Below, piece by piece: positions 36,068 to 45,517 of a stretch of DNA of 64,000 bases. The stretch spans positions 24,504-88,503 of the forward strand of contig CAXBOO010000008.1 of the NCBI GenBank assembly GCA_963977425.1, written 5' to 3'. Source of the DNA: CAXBOO01 sp963977425 (GTDB lineage Bacteria; Bacteroidota; Bacteroidia; Flavobacteriales_D; Luteibaculaceae). How positions within the stretch are numbered: the stretch's first letter is position 1; the number at the start of each line of letters is the position of its first letter. Below the pieces are notes generated by a model. The model was not told the origin of the DNA. It saw only the letters and a program-made list of their open reading frames with translations, and searched no databases. Both the position numbers and the translations under genes were made by a program.

Positions 36068-37266
36068 AAATCCTAATTCTTTGCCATAAACCACCATACC
36101 CTGCCATTGACGGAGGTTGTGTTGCCATGAAAAATATGGCTCAAAATCTAATAGGGCTTGGTTACGATGTCAACATTATTTCTTTAGCTACATTCAAACA
36201 TCCTTTTATTGAATCAGCTTACCCTGAAGGTTTTTTACAAAAGACAAATTTTAAAGCCATCGACATTGACATCAAACTCAATGTACTTGATGCTTTTTCG
36301 AATCTGATAACTTCTGACTCTTACAATATTTCACGTTTTTTCTCGACTACAGTAGAAGAAGAAATTAAAGAATGTTTATCCAAGTTTAAGCCCGATACGG
36401 TTGTTTTCGAGAGTTTATTCATGTGCCCGTATTTGAGTACCATACGAGCATTCGATCAAAACATAAAAACTGTTTTACGCTCGCACAACCTAGAATACCT
36501 TATTTGGCAGCGTCACAAAGAAAATAGCAACAATCCTATTAAGAAATTATACCTCGGTTTGTTGGTTACTCAATTACGCGAATACGAATTCGAAATATTA
36601 AAACAAATAGATGGTGTATTGGCAATTTCGCCATTAGACAAAAAACATTATCTAGAAAAAACTGAAATCAGCGCCCCTATTGAAGTTGTTTCTTTAGGTA
36701 TAGATATTAACGAAGAGCAACTGCACGACGTTAAACCAAATGCATTTTTCCATTTGGGAGCCATGGATTGGGAGCCCAATCTACAAGGCATTCACTGGTT
36801 TTTACAAGATGTTTGGCCACTTATTTTGGCTAAGTCACCGGACGCTACACTTACACTTGCTGGTAAAAACATCCAAAACTATACTCTACCCTCATTTGCT
36901 CAGGGAAAGAATATTGAAATCGTACCCGAAGTATTGGATGCAAAAGCTTTCATGAAAACGAATGGTATTATGTTGGTACCAATAGTTATTGCTGGAGGAA
37001 TACGCATCAAAATAATTGAAGGTATGAGTTATGGTGTTCCTGTTATTTCTACAGAGATTGGTGCCGAAGGGCTAAACGCTTCTGATGGAGTTGAAATAAT
37101 GACAGCTACAACAGCTGAAGATATGGCCACAAAAGCATTAGCGCTTATTGATGACAATGCCGCACTCGAAAAAATCAGAGCCAACGGCTTAAAATTTGCA
37201 AAAGACCATTTTGACAACGAAAGGATAAAGCAAAAATTAAAACTCTTTTTAGAAGAGAAAATTTAA
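36064..37266 (+). CDS. Glycosyltransferase family 4 (GT-B fold)
   Basis: This 400-residue protein has MKILILCHKPPYPAIDGGCV at the N-terminus, a RSHNLEYLIWQRH sugar-acceptor-side segment, and the nucleotide-sugar-binding C-terminal EVVSLGIDINE and GGIRIKIIEGMSYGVPVIST segments with the conserved E. The length fits GT4 or the related GT1-type Bacteroidota enzymes. It overlaps the LptF/G stop by 4 bases (ATGA), so a role in LPS or another surface polysaccharide is likely. Donor and acceptor are unknown. Confidence 0.85.
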   Translation: MKILILCHKPPYPAIDGGCVAMKNMAQNLIGLGYDVNIISLATFKHPFIESAYPEGFLQKTNFKAIDIDIKLNVLDAFSNLITSDSYNISRFFSTTVEEEIKECLSKFKPDTVVFESLFMCPYLSTIRAFDQNIKTVLRSHNLEYLIWQRHKENSNNPIKKLYLGLLVTQLREYEFEILKQIDGVLAISPLDKKHYLEKTEISAPIEVVSLGIDINEEQLHDVKPNAFFHLGAMDWEPNLQGIHWFLQDVWPLILAKSPDATLTLAGKNIQNYTLPSFAQGKNIEIVPEVLDAKAFMKTNGIMLVPIVIAGGIRIKIIEGMSYGVPVISTEIGAEGLNASDGVEIMTATTAEDMATKALALIDDNAALEKIRANGLKFAKDHFDNERIKQKLKLFLEEKI

Positions 37267-37326
37267 CGATTTCAAACAGCATTGCCCACAAAGCAATACT
37301 ACCTTTATACCAGAAAATTAATACCG

Positions 37327-38526
37327 ATGTTAGATCGTATAGAAGAAGCCATAGAAGATATAAAAGCAGGAAAAATAGTCATAGTTGTTGACGATGAAGA
37401 TCGTGAAAACGAAGGTGATTTTATCGCTGCTGCAGAAATGGTTACGCCTGAAATGATAAATTTCATGGTGACCCATGGTCGCGGATTAGTTTGCGCACCA
37501 CTTACCGAAGAACGTGCTAAGGAATTGGATTTACAATACATGGTTTCCAATAATACTGTTTTACATCAAACAGCTTTCACCGTATCGGTTGATTTGATTG
37601 GAAATAATTGCACAACAGGTATTTCTGTACACGATAGATCAAAAACCATTGCCTCTTTAGTCGATGAGAATACGAAAGGATCTGATTTAGGTAGGCCAGG
37701 GCATATTTTCCCATTGATAGCTAAAAAAGGCGGAGTTTTAAGAAGAACTGGACATACTGAAGCGTCAATCGATTTAGCGCGTTTAGCGGGCTTTAAATCG
37801 GTCGGCATATTAGTTGAAATCTTGAACGAAGATGGTACCATGGCTAGACTACCTCAGCTAAGAAAAATTGCTGACAAGTTCGACATGAAATTGGTATCTA
37901 TAGCCGACCTAATTCAGTTTAGACTGAAGAACGAATCATTGATTGAGAAAGAAGTTGAAGTTAAAATGCCAACTAAATATGGCGATTTCAACCTAACCCT
38001 ATTCAGACAAACAACTACCAACGAAGAACATTTAGCTATTACAAAAGGTACATGGACTGAAGACGAAGAAGTATTAGTTCGAGTGCACAGTTCTTGTGTA
38101 ACCGGCGATATTTTAGGCAGTTTACGTTGCGATTGCGGACCACAACTTCACCAGGCTCTTGAAAAGATTGACAAAGCTGGCAAAGGCGCTGTGATATACA
38201 TGAATCAAGAAGGACGTGGTATTGGATTGCTCAACAAACTAAAAGCTTACAAACTTCAAGAAGAAGGAATGGATACTGTCGAAGCCAATATTGAACTCGG
38301 TTTCAAAATGGACCATAGAGATTACGGTATTGGAGCACAGATCATTCGTGCAATTGGCATCAAAAAATTAAGGTTACTCAGCAACAATCCTACAAAACGT
38401 AGTGGTTTATTGGGGTACGGTATAGAAATTACTGGAACTGAACCGATTCAAACGGTTTCGAATCCACACAACGAAAAATATCTAAAAACCAAGAGAGATA
38501 AAATGGGGCACAATTTGGATTTATAA
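37327..38526 (+). CDS. ribBA: RibBA: 3,4-dihydroxy-2-butanone 4-phosphate synthase / GTP cyclohydrolase II
   Basis: The enzyme catalyses two entry steps of riboflavin synthesis. I chose ATG at 37327 (399 residues) because it gives the typical MLDRIEEAIEDIKAGKIV; the upstream TTG at 37282 gives a non-conserved extension. The N-terminal domain has VDDEDRENEGDFIAAAEMV and DRSKTIASL and GHTEASIDLARLAG. The C-terminal GTP cyclohydrolase II has the zinc site CVTGDILGSLRCDCGPQL and YMNQEGRGIGLLNKL. No FMN riboswitch fits in the 60-base upstream gap. Confidence 0.95.
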   Translation: MLDRIEEAIEDIKAGKIVIVVDDEDRENEGDFIAAAEMVTPEMINFMVTHGRGLVCAPLTEERAKELDLQYMVSNNTVLHQTAFTVSVDLIGNNCTTGISVHDRSKTIASLVDENTKGSDLGRPGHIFPLIAKKGGVLRRTGHTEASIDLARLAGFKSVGILVEILNEDGTMARLPQLRKIADKFDMKLVSIADLIQFRLKNESLIEKEVEVKMPTKYGDFNLTLFRQTTTNEEHLAITKGTWTEDEEVLVRVHSSCVTGDILGSLRCDCGPQLHQALEKIDKAGKGAVIYMNQEGRGIGLLNKLKAYKLQEEGMDTVEANIELGFKMDHRDYGIGAQIIRAIGIKKLRLLSNNPTKRSGLLGYGIEITGTEPIQTVSNPHNEKYLKTKRDKMGHNLDL

Positions 38527-38551
38527 TCATCCAACACATCATTTAAATATT

Positions 38552-38577
38552 AAAAGAGGGGTTTACTCCTCTTTTTT
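38552..38577. terminator. Bidirectional terminator between ribBA and tamB-like gene
   Basis: AAAGAGG and CCTCTTT form a stem in the convergent gap, with T-run on the right and A-run on the left. It overlaps the end of the minus-strand gene (stop at 38563). Confidence 0.75.
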
Positions 38578-41500
38578 TATGCGCAAACGATTGGTAACGT
38601 TTTGCCATGCTTCAGAAAAAGAGTTGAAATCTTTTCTGTAGTAAATACCGACACCCTGAATGTAGTTGGATAAGTTGTTAGACAAATACAAACCTTGCGC
38701 TGTTTCATTAAACGCTTTCAATCTAAGCCTTCCATCTTTGGTTAAACTGTACTCTAAAGCAAAATCAGAAATGAATCGGTTACTTGGCGTTGTACTTGCA
38801 TCTATAGTTGTTTGATCCACCCCTAAATTGGTGCTTAGCGTTAATCGTTCATTAAACAATTGGGTAGAGAGCGCAAAGGCAACTTGACGATTGGTTAATT
38901 CGGTGGATTGACTTTGAGTAGACGACGATTTATTGCCACTGTAACTAAACCCAATATCAAAATCGGAGCTAATCTGACTGAACCAATTGCTCAATTGATT
39001 GCTCAACAATTCGGTTGTTGTAGTAGATCCCGCGTCGTTAAAGGCATTAGCTTGACGAGTATTGGGTGGAGAAAACCGATTGAAAACGAGCAAAGAAAAT
39101 ACTTGTCGATTGATTTCGTCTTGAGTACGCAAAACAGATTTTACTTGTGTCCGTGTTAAATCATCGGTGTTGGGTAAATAAATGTCAAAATTGATGTCTG
39201 GATTGAACAACTCGTTTTCCAACTTAAGTATCGCTACTACTTGTTCTCTCCTATTGTAACGTTCGTTTTCTATCAATACAATATCACGCAATGGTACTCG
39301 CAATTTGTATTCAGCTGTAACATCTAAAATGGCTTTATAAGGGTCGCCATACCAAAATATAGAGCTTCCGTTTCTGATGTTGAATTTCTTATTGATGACG
39401 TTTTCAAGTGTAAAGAGGTACTCTCCGTCTTCTATGATGTATTTCCCTCGTGCATCCAAATCACCAAACTGGTCAATTTTAAAATTCAAAACACCACTTC
39501 CTCTAGCGGACATAATATCACCAGCAGCTTCATCAAATACAACAAAAACCTCGGCATTGTTGTTGGCATTTACAGTTAAATCCAAATCGATACCAAGCCA
39601 AGAGTTTTCTTCTTCCACCTCATTGGTATCGGCACCTTCGGGTTTTACAAACTCCACAAACTCCTGATCGTTTACTTCCGTATCATCAGTCATTGGGATG
39701 TACATTTTCGAACCACGTTCGGGAGTAATGTTCATTTCAAAGAACAGTTTATCGCCATATCCTGAAGCATTCACCCAACCCGACACATTACCCGTTCCGT
39801 AAAACAAACTATTGTCGTACTTGGTGGTATTAAGCAACTTAAAGTCATTTGCTTCAAGTACTACATCAAAGTTCCAATCGTTGAAATTGGTATGAAAACC
39901 TGTCCCCGTTATGTAACCACGATTGCCTCGTACATCGGTAACATTGATATGATCTAAACCAATATAGTCGGGCCTAATTTTCACCAACGAACTTGGTATT
40001 ATGAAATCGGCATTAAGATAATCAACATGAACTTTAGCATTGCTCAAACTCAACTCTCCATCCAACTCTATGTTTTTGAAAGTTCCTTTCAAATCCAAAT
40101 TTCCATTCAACAATCCTTTAATGTCACGCACCTCTTGAGTGAACATTCGATCAATTTTCCGAATGTTATAATCAATAAACTTCACTTTTCCATCCATCAT
40201 ACCATCGTCTAGATGATACGATCCTTTGGCTGTAAATAGTTCGTTTTTCTTGTATTCATTGTACTTCCCTAATGAAACATCAAATTTCACATCAGAAGTG
40301 GAATAATCATAAAAGGCTTGAGCTTCAAGGTTTCCAAAAAGCTTTTCAGAAATAGTGATGTTTTTAAAACTAAGTTTCGCTTCAATTTGTTTGACAGAAT
40401 CTACATTGACAACAATATTTCCTACCCCACCTAAAATAGGATCGTTCAAGCCCAATTGATTCAAATAAGCCAAATCAAAATCATATGCTAGCAAATCAAG
40501 TCTTTCAATTCCTTTCTTAAAATCGTACGCTCCATCAACCAAAAACGGCTTGTTTTCTATACTCAGCTTAAAATCTGAAGCTCTTACTACCGATGTATCG
40601 GCATAAATACGCCCTTGTCCTAATGAACTCACGCGCTTGCCAACCAACTTCCCCTCCACATTGGCTATTTTAACTTCCATAGAGTCGACATTGTGAGCAT
40701 AGGTACCGATGGCTTCGAAATAATTATTGAACCCGTTATACGCGTTTATAGACCACTTTCCTTCGTCTTTATAATTCAAGTTGACCTGAACTTCATTAAG
40801 ATACATATTGCCACGCGCCAATTTAGCAGCGTATATATCGGCAGAAAACACATCATCCTTTGTTTCTAAGAAGAAATTTGCTTTATCCATCTGAATACCT
40901 TCATAGCTTACACTATCGCTTTGGAGTATCAATGAATAATCGCTTGAAGTTGAACGCCAACTACCAGACAAGTAACTGCCGTTTGCCAAAAACAAATCGC
41001 CTTTTGACAACCATTTAATCGGATAATTATTATCGATGTTCACTGTAAAATAAAAATCCTGCAACCCTTCATACTCTTTCGTAGTCCAAGGCGTTTTAGG
41101 CATCAAACTCAACAAAGAATTTTTAAGCATCTTAGGGTCTAAATCTCCCGAAACACTAGCGTTTATAAAGTTAGATGACAGACGCAATTCCTTTCCTAAA
41201 GGCGAGTTATAGATACTCAGAATGGTGTTATTAAAACTCTGAACACTTGCCGAATCTGTAAATTGAAGCGAAGAAATCACAAACTCAGCATCGATGTTTT
41301 CGTAATCGAATCCCTTACCATGCAATTCAGCACTTAGATTAATTCCGAGCTTTACCGCACTAGAATCGATAAATCGTCTCAAATCTTTTTCCTGCAAATC
41401 GAGATTGAGTTTATACTCCGGTATTTTTTTCGAAAAATCTATTTCTCCAACTGCAGCAATAAAAGTTACCGAATCTTCTAATCCAATAAATCCATTGAAA

Positions 41501-42918
41501 TATTCTGGTTTTAATTCAGCGTCAATAGAAACATTCTCCAGTCGCTCTCCATTGATTTCTACAAAGGACAAATCGCCTTTTGCTTCAGCATTTATATTAT
41601 TAGAATTAGAGCCCGACCCTTTTATATCAAGACTCAAACCTAGAGAACCTAATTTACTACTACTTAATAAATTACCAACTCCAAAATTTACTGATTTCAA
41701 CGAACCACTAAAGGCAGGTAAATCGTTTCCAGACCGCAAAGCCAAATCGGTTTCTAGAGCTCCAAAAGGCGTTTCGAATTTACCATAAGCCACAAAATCT
41801 GAAAGAAAACCAACCAGTTCTCCGGTAAACTTTACTGTTTCAAGATTGTCAATAATTTGCTTCCCTTCTTCACTTACACCAGCTAGCCATTTCAACTTCA
41901 GTAAATCAGAAGTATTCAAATTACTGTTGTCAACATATACATCTGCAAAGCTGCTATTTACATCCAAAACATCGGTTACACTACCTTTTAAAGACACTCT
42001 TGTACCCGACCCAAAGGAAAGATCAAAGTTTTCGAGTTGCACTTGACTCATATTGCCATTCACAGAAGCAGAAGCCGAAATACGCCCCACTGAACCAAAA
42101 TATTTTTTCAAGACAGGAAAATCGGATTGAGACAACACCAATTGAGGCATATCCAACCTAATTTGACTCAAGCTCGAGTCAGAATATTGCACATACCTTA
42201 AATCAACAACATTCAGTTTCGATCGTTTGTTTTCTAAAATCAAATCAGAAACAGCATAAACACTATCCTTCTGCACAAAGACCGCAGCAAGACTCGTTAC
42301 TTTAGATCTATAACTATCGACATAGTTTTTTACAGAAAAATTAGCTTTTAAGTTGCCTTGTTCCCAAAACGAATTTTCAAAACTCAAATCATTTGCAGCA
42401 AAAAAATCTTGCTTTTCAAACTCGATTTTATTCACCTTAATGTGATTAAACTTCACTAAATCAAACCACAAATAAAGAGATGAATTGCCCTTTGATTTTG
42501 GCAACTTCTTTTCCAATTCAGACAACAACAATTGGTAATTCCAGACACTGTCCGGTGCGCTTTTCACCAAATTCAACTCTAAGCTATCAGAAGAAACTTC
42601 ATTAAAATAGAACTTAGATGATGTTAATCTAAAGGTTGATAAATCAACATCCAAATAATTGGATTTCAATATTTTATCACCACTAAAATCTTCAATATAG
42701 ATATTATCTATAGATAGATTTAAGGGCGGAGCTATACGAAAACGCTCTATTTTTACCGCCAATCCTGTTTGCTTTGAAACCGACTTTGAAACTTGCTTAC
42801 CGACGTACTCTTGGAAGGAATAAGATAAATTCAGAGCCAACAAAATAGCCACAACTACACTCAACAATAAGGCTATAAACCAGAAGAGGAAATAGGATAT
42901 TTTGCGTAGAATTGCCAC
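38563..42918 (-). CDS. tamB: TamB-domain (DUF490) translocation and assembly module protein
   Basis: With the GTG at 42918 the protein has 1451 residues; the open frame extends to 42987, but that part would overlap tsaD. A single N-terminal membrane anchor (LRKISYFLFWFIALLLSVVV) is followed by long beta-rich AsmA-like repeats (many SxxxLDGSL and LxIxNxxF-type strands) and the C-terminal TamB domain: DLDARGKYIIEDGEYLFTL and YDATAEYKLRVP-like LDVTAEYKLR. TamB bridges the inner and outer membranes and helps barrel insertion or lipid transport. No TamA/BamA-like gene is adjacent. Its GTG start is 11 bases from the divergent tsaD ATG. Confidence 0.86.
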   Translation of the reverse strand: MAILRKISYFLFWFIALLLSVVVAILLALNLSYSFQEYVGKQVSKSVSKQTGLAVKIERFRIAPPLNLSIDNIYIEDFSGDKILKSNYLDVDLSTFRLTSSKFYFNEVSSDSLELNLVKSAPDSVWNYQLLLSELEKKLPKSKGNSSLYLWFDLVKFNHIKVNKIEFEKQDFFAANDLSFENSFWEQGNLKANFSVKNYVDSYRSKVTSLAAVFVQKDSVYAVSDLILENKRSKLNVVDLRYVQYSDSSLSQIRLDMPQLVLSQSDFPVLKKYFGSVGRISASASVNGNMSQVQLENFDLSFGSGTRVSLKGSVTDVLDVNSSFADVYVDNSNLNTSDLLKLKWLAGVSEEGKQIIDNLETVKFTGELVGFLSDFVAYGKFETPFGALETDLALRSGNDLPAFSGSLKSVNFGVGNLLSSSKLGSLGLSLDIKGSGSNSNNINAEAKGDLSFVEINGERLENVSIDAELKPEYFNGFIGLEDSVTFIAAVGEIDFSKKIPEYKLNLDLQEKDLRRFIDSSAVKLGINLSAELHGKGFDYENIDAEFVISSLQFTDSASVQSFNNTILSIYNSPLGKELRLSSNFINASVSGDLDPKMLKNSLLSLMPKTPWTTKEYEGLQDFYFTVNIDNNYPIKWLSKGDLFLANGSYLSGSWRSTSSDYSLILQSDSVSYEGIQMDKANFFLETKDDVFSADIYAAKLARGNMYLNEVQVNLNYKDEGKWSINAYNGFNNYFEAIGTYAHNVDSMEVKIANVEGKLVGKRVSSLGQGRIYADTSVVRASDFKLSIENKPFLVDGAYDFKKGIERLDLLAYDFDLAYLNQLGLNDPILGGVGNIVVNVDSVKQIEAKLSFKNITISEKLFGNLEAQAFYDYSTSDVKFDVSLGKYNEYKKNELFTAKGSYHLDDGMMDGKVKFIDYNIRKIDRMFTQEVRDIKGLLNGNLDLKGTFKNIELDGELSLSNAKVHVDYLNADFIIPSSLVKIRPDYIGLDHINVTDVRGNRGYITGTGFHTNFNDWNFDVVLEANDFKLLNTTKYDNSLFYGTGNVSGWVNASGYGDKLFFEMNITPERGSKMYIPMTDDTEVNDQEFVEFVKPEGADTNEVEEENSWLGIDLDLTVNANNNAEVFVVFDEAAGDIMSARGSGVLNFKIDQFGDLDARGKYIIEDGEYLFTLENVINKKFNIRNGSSIFWYGDPYKAILDVTAEYKLRVPLRDIVLIENERYNRREQVVAILKLENELFNPDINFDIYLPNTDDLTRTQVKSVLRTQDEINRQVFSLLVFNRFSPPNTRQANAFNDAGSTTTTELLSNQLSNWFSQISSDFDIGFSYSGNKSSSTQSQSTELTNRQVAFALSTQLFNERLTLSTNLGVDQTTIDASTTPSNRFISDFALEYSLTKDGRLRLKAFNETAQGLYLSNNLSNYIQGVGIYYRKDFNSFSEAWQNVTNRLRIKKEE

Positions 42919-42929
42919 GATACAAAGAA

Positions 42930-43967
42930 ATGAATAAAGTAGCTGACATTTACATACTGGGCATAGAATCGTCATGCGACGATACAAGTATTTCGGTTTG
43001 CAGAAACAACGAAGTACTTTCTAACATAACTGCGAGTCAAAAAATACACAGTAAATACGGTGGTGTAGTACCCGAACTTGCCTCAAGAGCACATCAAGAA
43101 AACATAGTGCCAGTATACGATGAAGCCCTAAAAGAGGCCGGAGTAACACTGGAACAGATTAACGCTATAGCCTATACACACGGCCCTGGTTTACTTGGTT
43201 CATTATTGGTAGGTTGTTCATTTGCTAAATCATTATCCATAGCAAGCAAGAAACCTTTATTGGCAATCAACCACATGGAAGCCCATATTCTTGCCCATAC
43301 AGCCAAAAACAACCCAGACGGCAATCCTACCTACCCTTACTTAAACTTAACCGTTTCTGGTGGGCACACGCAACTTGTAAAGGTCAAAAGCGCAACCGAA
43401 TTTGAGCTGATTGGCGAAAGTATTGATGATGCCGCTGGCGAAGCATTTGATAAAGGAGCAAAAACTCTAGGACTACCCTACCCAGGTGGACCTCACATTG
43501 ACAAAACAGCTAAAAAGGGCGATCCTTTAAAATACACTTTCCCGATTCCTAAGATTGGTGAGTACGAATTCAGCTTTAGCGGCATCAAAACATCGCTGTT
43601 GTACTTCTTACAAAAGGAAAGTAAAAAGAATGAAAACTTCATTACCGAAAACCTTGAAGACATTTGCGCTAGCTATCAGCACGGCATCGTTTCTGCTTTG
43701 TTGAAAAAAGTAGAATACACTGCCGACAAATTAATGTTGGATAACATCTGCGTTTCTGGAGGTGTATCTGCCAACTCATACCTCAATGAAAGCTTGAGAA
43801 AATTAGGCGTAAAAAAAGGATGGAATGTATTCATCCCACCCTTGAGTTTATGCACCGACAACGGAGCCATGATAGCCCTTGCTGGTTACCAGAAATACCT
43901 ATGCAATAGTTTCAGTACAATAGATGCTGCACCAAAAAGCCGATGGAAACCTGGAGTTAGTTTATAA
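42930..43967 (+). CDS. tsaD: tRNA N6-threonylcarbamoyladenosine modification protein TsaD
   Basis: ATG at 42930 gives 345 residues (MNKVADIYILGIESSCDDTS). TsaD carries out the last step of t6A37 formation in tRNAs reading ANN codons. Motifs are the ATP/metal site HMEAHILAH, TVSGGHTQLV, GEAFDKGAKTLGLPYPGGP, and VSGGVSANSYL, then CTDNGAMIALAG. Length is normal. The 3' end overlaps the convergent secreted protein gene by 11 bases. Confidence 0.96.
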   Translation: MNKVADIYILGIESSCDDTSISVCRNNEVLSNITASQKIHSKYGGVVPELASRAHQENIVPVYDEALKEAGVTLEQINAIAYTHGPGLLGSLLVGCSFAKSLSIASKKPLLAINHMEAHILAHTAKNNPDGNPTYPYLNLTVSGGHTQLVKVKSATEFELIGESIDDAAGEAFDKGAKTLGLPYPGGPHIDKTAKKGDPLKYTFPIPKIGEYEFSFSGIKTSLLYFLQKESKKNENFITENLEDICASYQHGIVSALLKKVEYTADKLMLDNICVSGGVSANSYLNESLRKLGVKKGWNVFIPPLSLCTDNGAMIALAGYQKYLCNSFSTIDAAPKSRWKPGVSL

Positions 43968-45495
43968 TTATTCTTTTCACTTCTTGCTTATCACCTGCAA
44001 CTGCTTTCACAAGATAAATGCCTGTTTTAGGCAAAGATGCAACCCACATCCCATTTGCTTTTTGAGCATTTGAAAGCAACAAACCATCTACAGAATACAA
44101 TGCTATTGATGCCCAATCGTAATTTGATTGAATTACCACATTATTAGCTTCTATTCTAACCGACAAATCGTCTCTATTTAGGTCTTCAACACCAACAGTC
44201 GATTTCTCTAATTCTATTCTTGTAAATGGAAAAACACTGTTATTAGAAGACACCGCAACGGTTTTAGTAATGTAACCCGAAGCGCTTACTTCAAATGAAT
44301 AGTCACCAGCGACTAATCGGTCACTAAACGCACCATCAACATTCCAATTGGTAACATTGTGCGTTCCTCTATGGATGATGATTTGTGCATTGCTTACATC
44401 TGCTCCAGTCTCTTTATCCACAACTTCTCCATCAAAATCAGATGCTTTCACATATTCTGGCTGAAGCACTATCAAACCTTCTTCAATATCCGAAACCAGT
44501 ATTGTTTCTGAATTAAGAAATGGATAAACACCCCAAGAACCATTGAAATTACTGTTTCTAAAGGGCGATGTATCGTAATACCCTACTTCGGCCAATTTAT
44601 TAGGAACTGATGCATCGTGAATGGTAATTCCGTTTGAATAATAACTTGTTATAACATAATCTCCTTTGACATGAGCATTGTGCACAATTGGTTTTGCATC
44701 TGGATCGGATTCAATATTATCTAAAAAAACAGGATTGCTTTTATCCGAAATATCATACGACGTAATACCTGCGCCACTCTTTTCATCGGTTGTAAATGCT
44801 AGAGTTTCGTTATCGTTTGTCCAAATATTGTGCGTAAAAAAACGTGGCGTACTTTTAGTAGAAAGCAATTGCGGAGATGCAAAATTGCTGATATCGTAAA
44901 TAGTGAAGAAACCATCGTTTACATTGGCTAAATACAAGGTATTGCCCTTAGCGAAACCATCGTGACAATATGGAGTATCTATATAACCTACATATTCTGG
45001 ATTGTAGGGATCGTTGCTTAAATCATACACAACAACACCCAATTTACCTGGCTTAAAGTTCGCGCCAAAAACGTACATACGACCATTGCTTTCATCAATA
45101 TAAAAATTGTGACTGCTCGCCCAAGTGCCGTCGTTGAAGACTTTACTCGGCATATCAATTGGTGCATTGGTTAAATCAATGATGGTAACCCCTTCTTTAG
45201 CTTCAGTAACTCCATAAGCAAAGTTACCATACGATTTAAGATCGCGCCAGATACTGAATTGGCCATTGACTGTTTTGATGGTTTCAATATTGCTTGGATC
45301 GGTAACATCCACAATCGTTATTCCATCAACGCGACCTACAATTGCATATTCAGATCCATTTGAATGATTTATACCCCAAATATCATTTAGATCTCTATTA
45401 AATGTCATTTTACTCTTAAAACGCAGATTGAAGTTCTGCGAAAAACCAGCAACAGAAATGGTCAGCGCTAAGGCTGCAATTGCAATCTTTCTCAT
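43957..45495 (-). CDS. Choice-of-anchor B family secreted protein with T9SS type A sorting domain
   Basis: ATG at 45495 gives 512 residues (a TTG two codons upstream is less likely). The signal peptide ends at SVAGFSQ. Residues about 30-350 hold LVIVP-repeat-like beta-propeller units: VDGITIVDVTDPSNIET, GVTIIDLTNAPI, VVVYDLSNDPYNPEYVG, FTIYDISNFASPQLL, ITSYDISDKSNPVFL. Residues about 360-430 form a carboxypeptidase-regulatory-like domain. The C-terminus (VVIQSNYDWASIALYSVDG and GIYLVKAVAGDKQEVKRI) is a type A T9SS sorting signal. The protein is predicted extracellular and surface-attached; function unknown. It follows parC by 22 bases. Confidence 0.85.
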   Translation of the reverse strand: MRKIAIAALALTISVAGFSQNFNLRFKSKMTFNRDLNDIWGINHSNGSEYAIVGRVDGITIVDVTDPSNIETIKTVNGQFSIWRDLKSYGNFAYGVTEAKEGVTIIDLTNAPIDMPSKVFNDGTWASSHNFYIDESNGRMYVFGANFKPGKLGVVVYDLSNDPYNPEYVGYIDTPYCHDGFAKGNTLYLANVNDGFFTIYDISNFASPQLLSTKSTPRFFTHNIWTNDNETLAFTTDEKSGAGITSYDISDKSNPVFLDNIESDPDAKPIVHNAHVKGDYVITSYYSNGITIHDASVPNKLAEVGYYDTSPFRNSNFNGSWGVYPFLNSETILVSDIEEGLIVLQPEYVKASDFDGEVVDKETGADVSNAQIIIHRGTHNVTNWNVDGAFSDRLVAGDYSFEVSASGYITKTVAVSSNNSVFPFTRIELEKSTVGVEDLNRDDLSVRIEANNVVIQSNYDWASIALYSVDGLLLSNAQKANGMWVASLPKTGIYLVKAVAGDKQEVKRIIIN

Positions 45496-45517
45496 GCTCA
45501 AAGTTACGATTTTGATA

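Noticed and set aside
42919..42987. Longer N-terminus for the TamB-like protein
   Set aside because: The extra residues would overlap the start of tsaD and precede the membrane anchor without conserved features; the GTG at 42918 fits the anchor.
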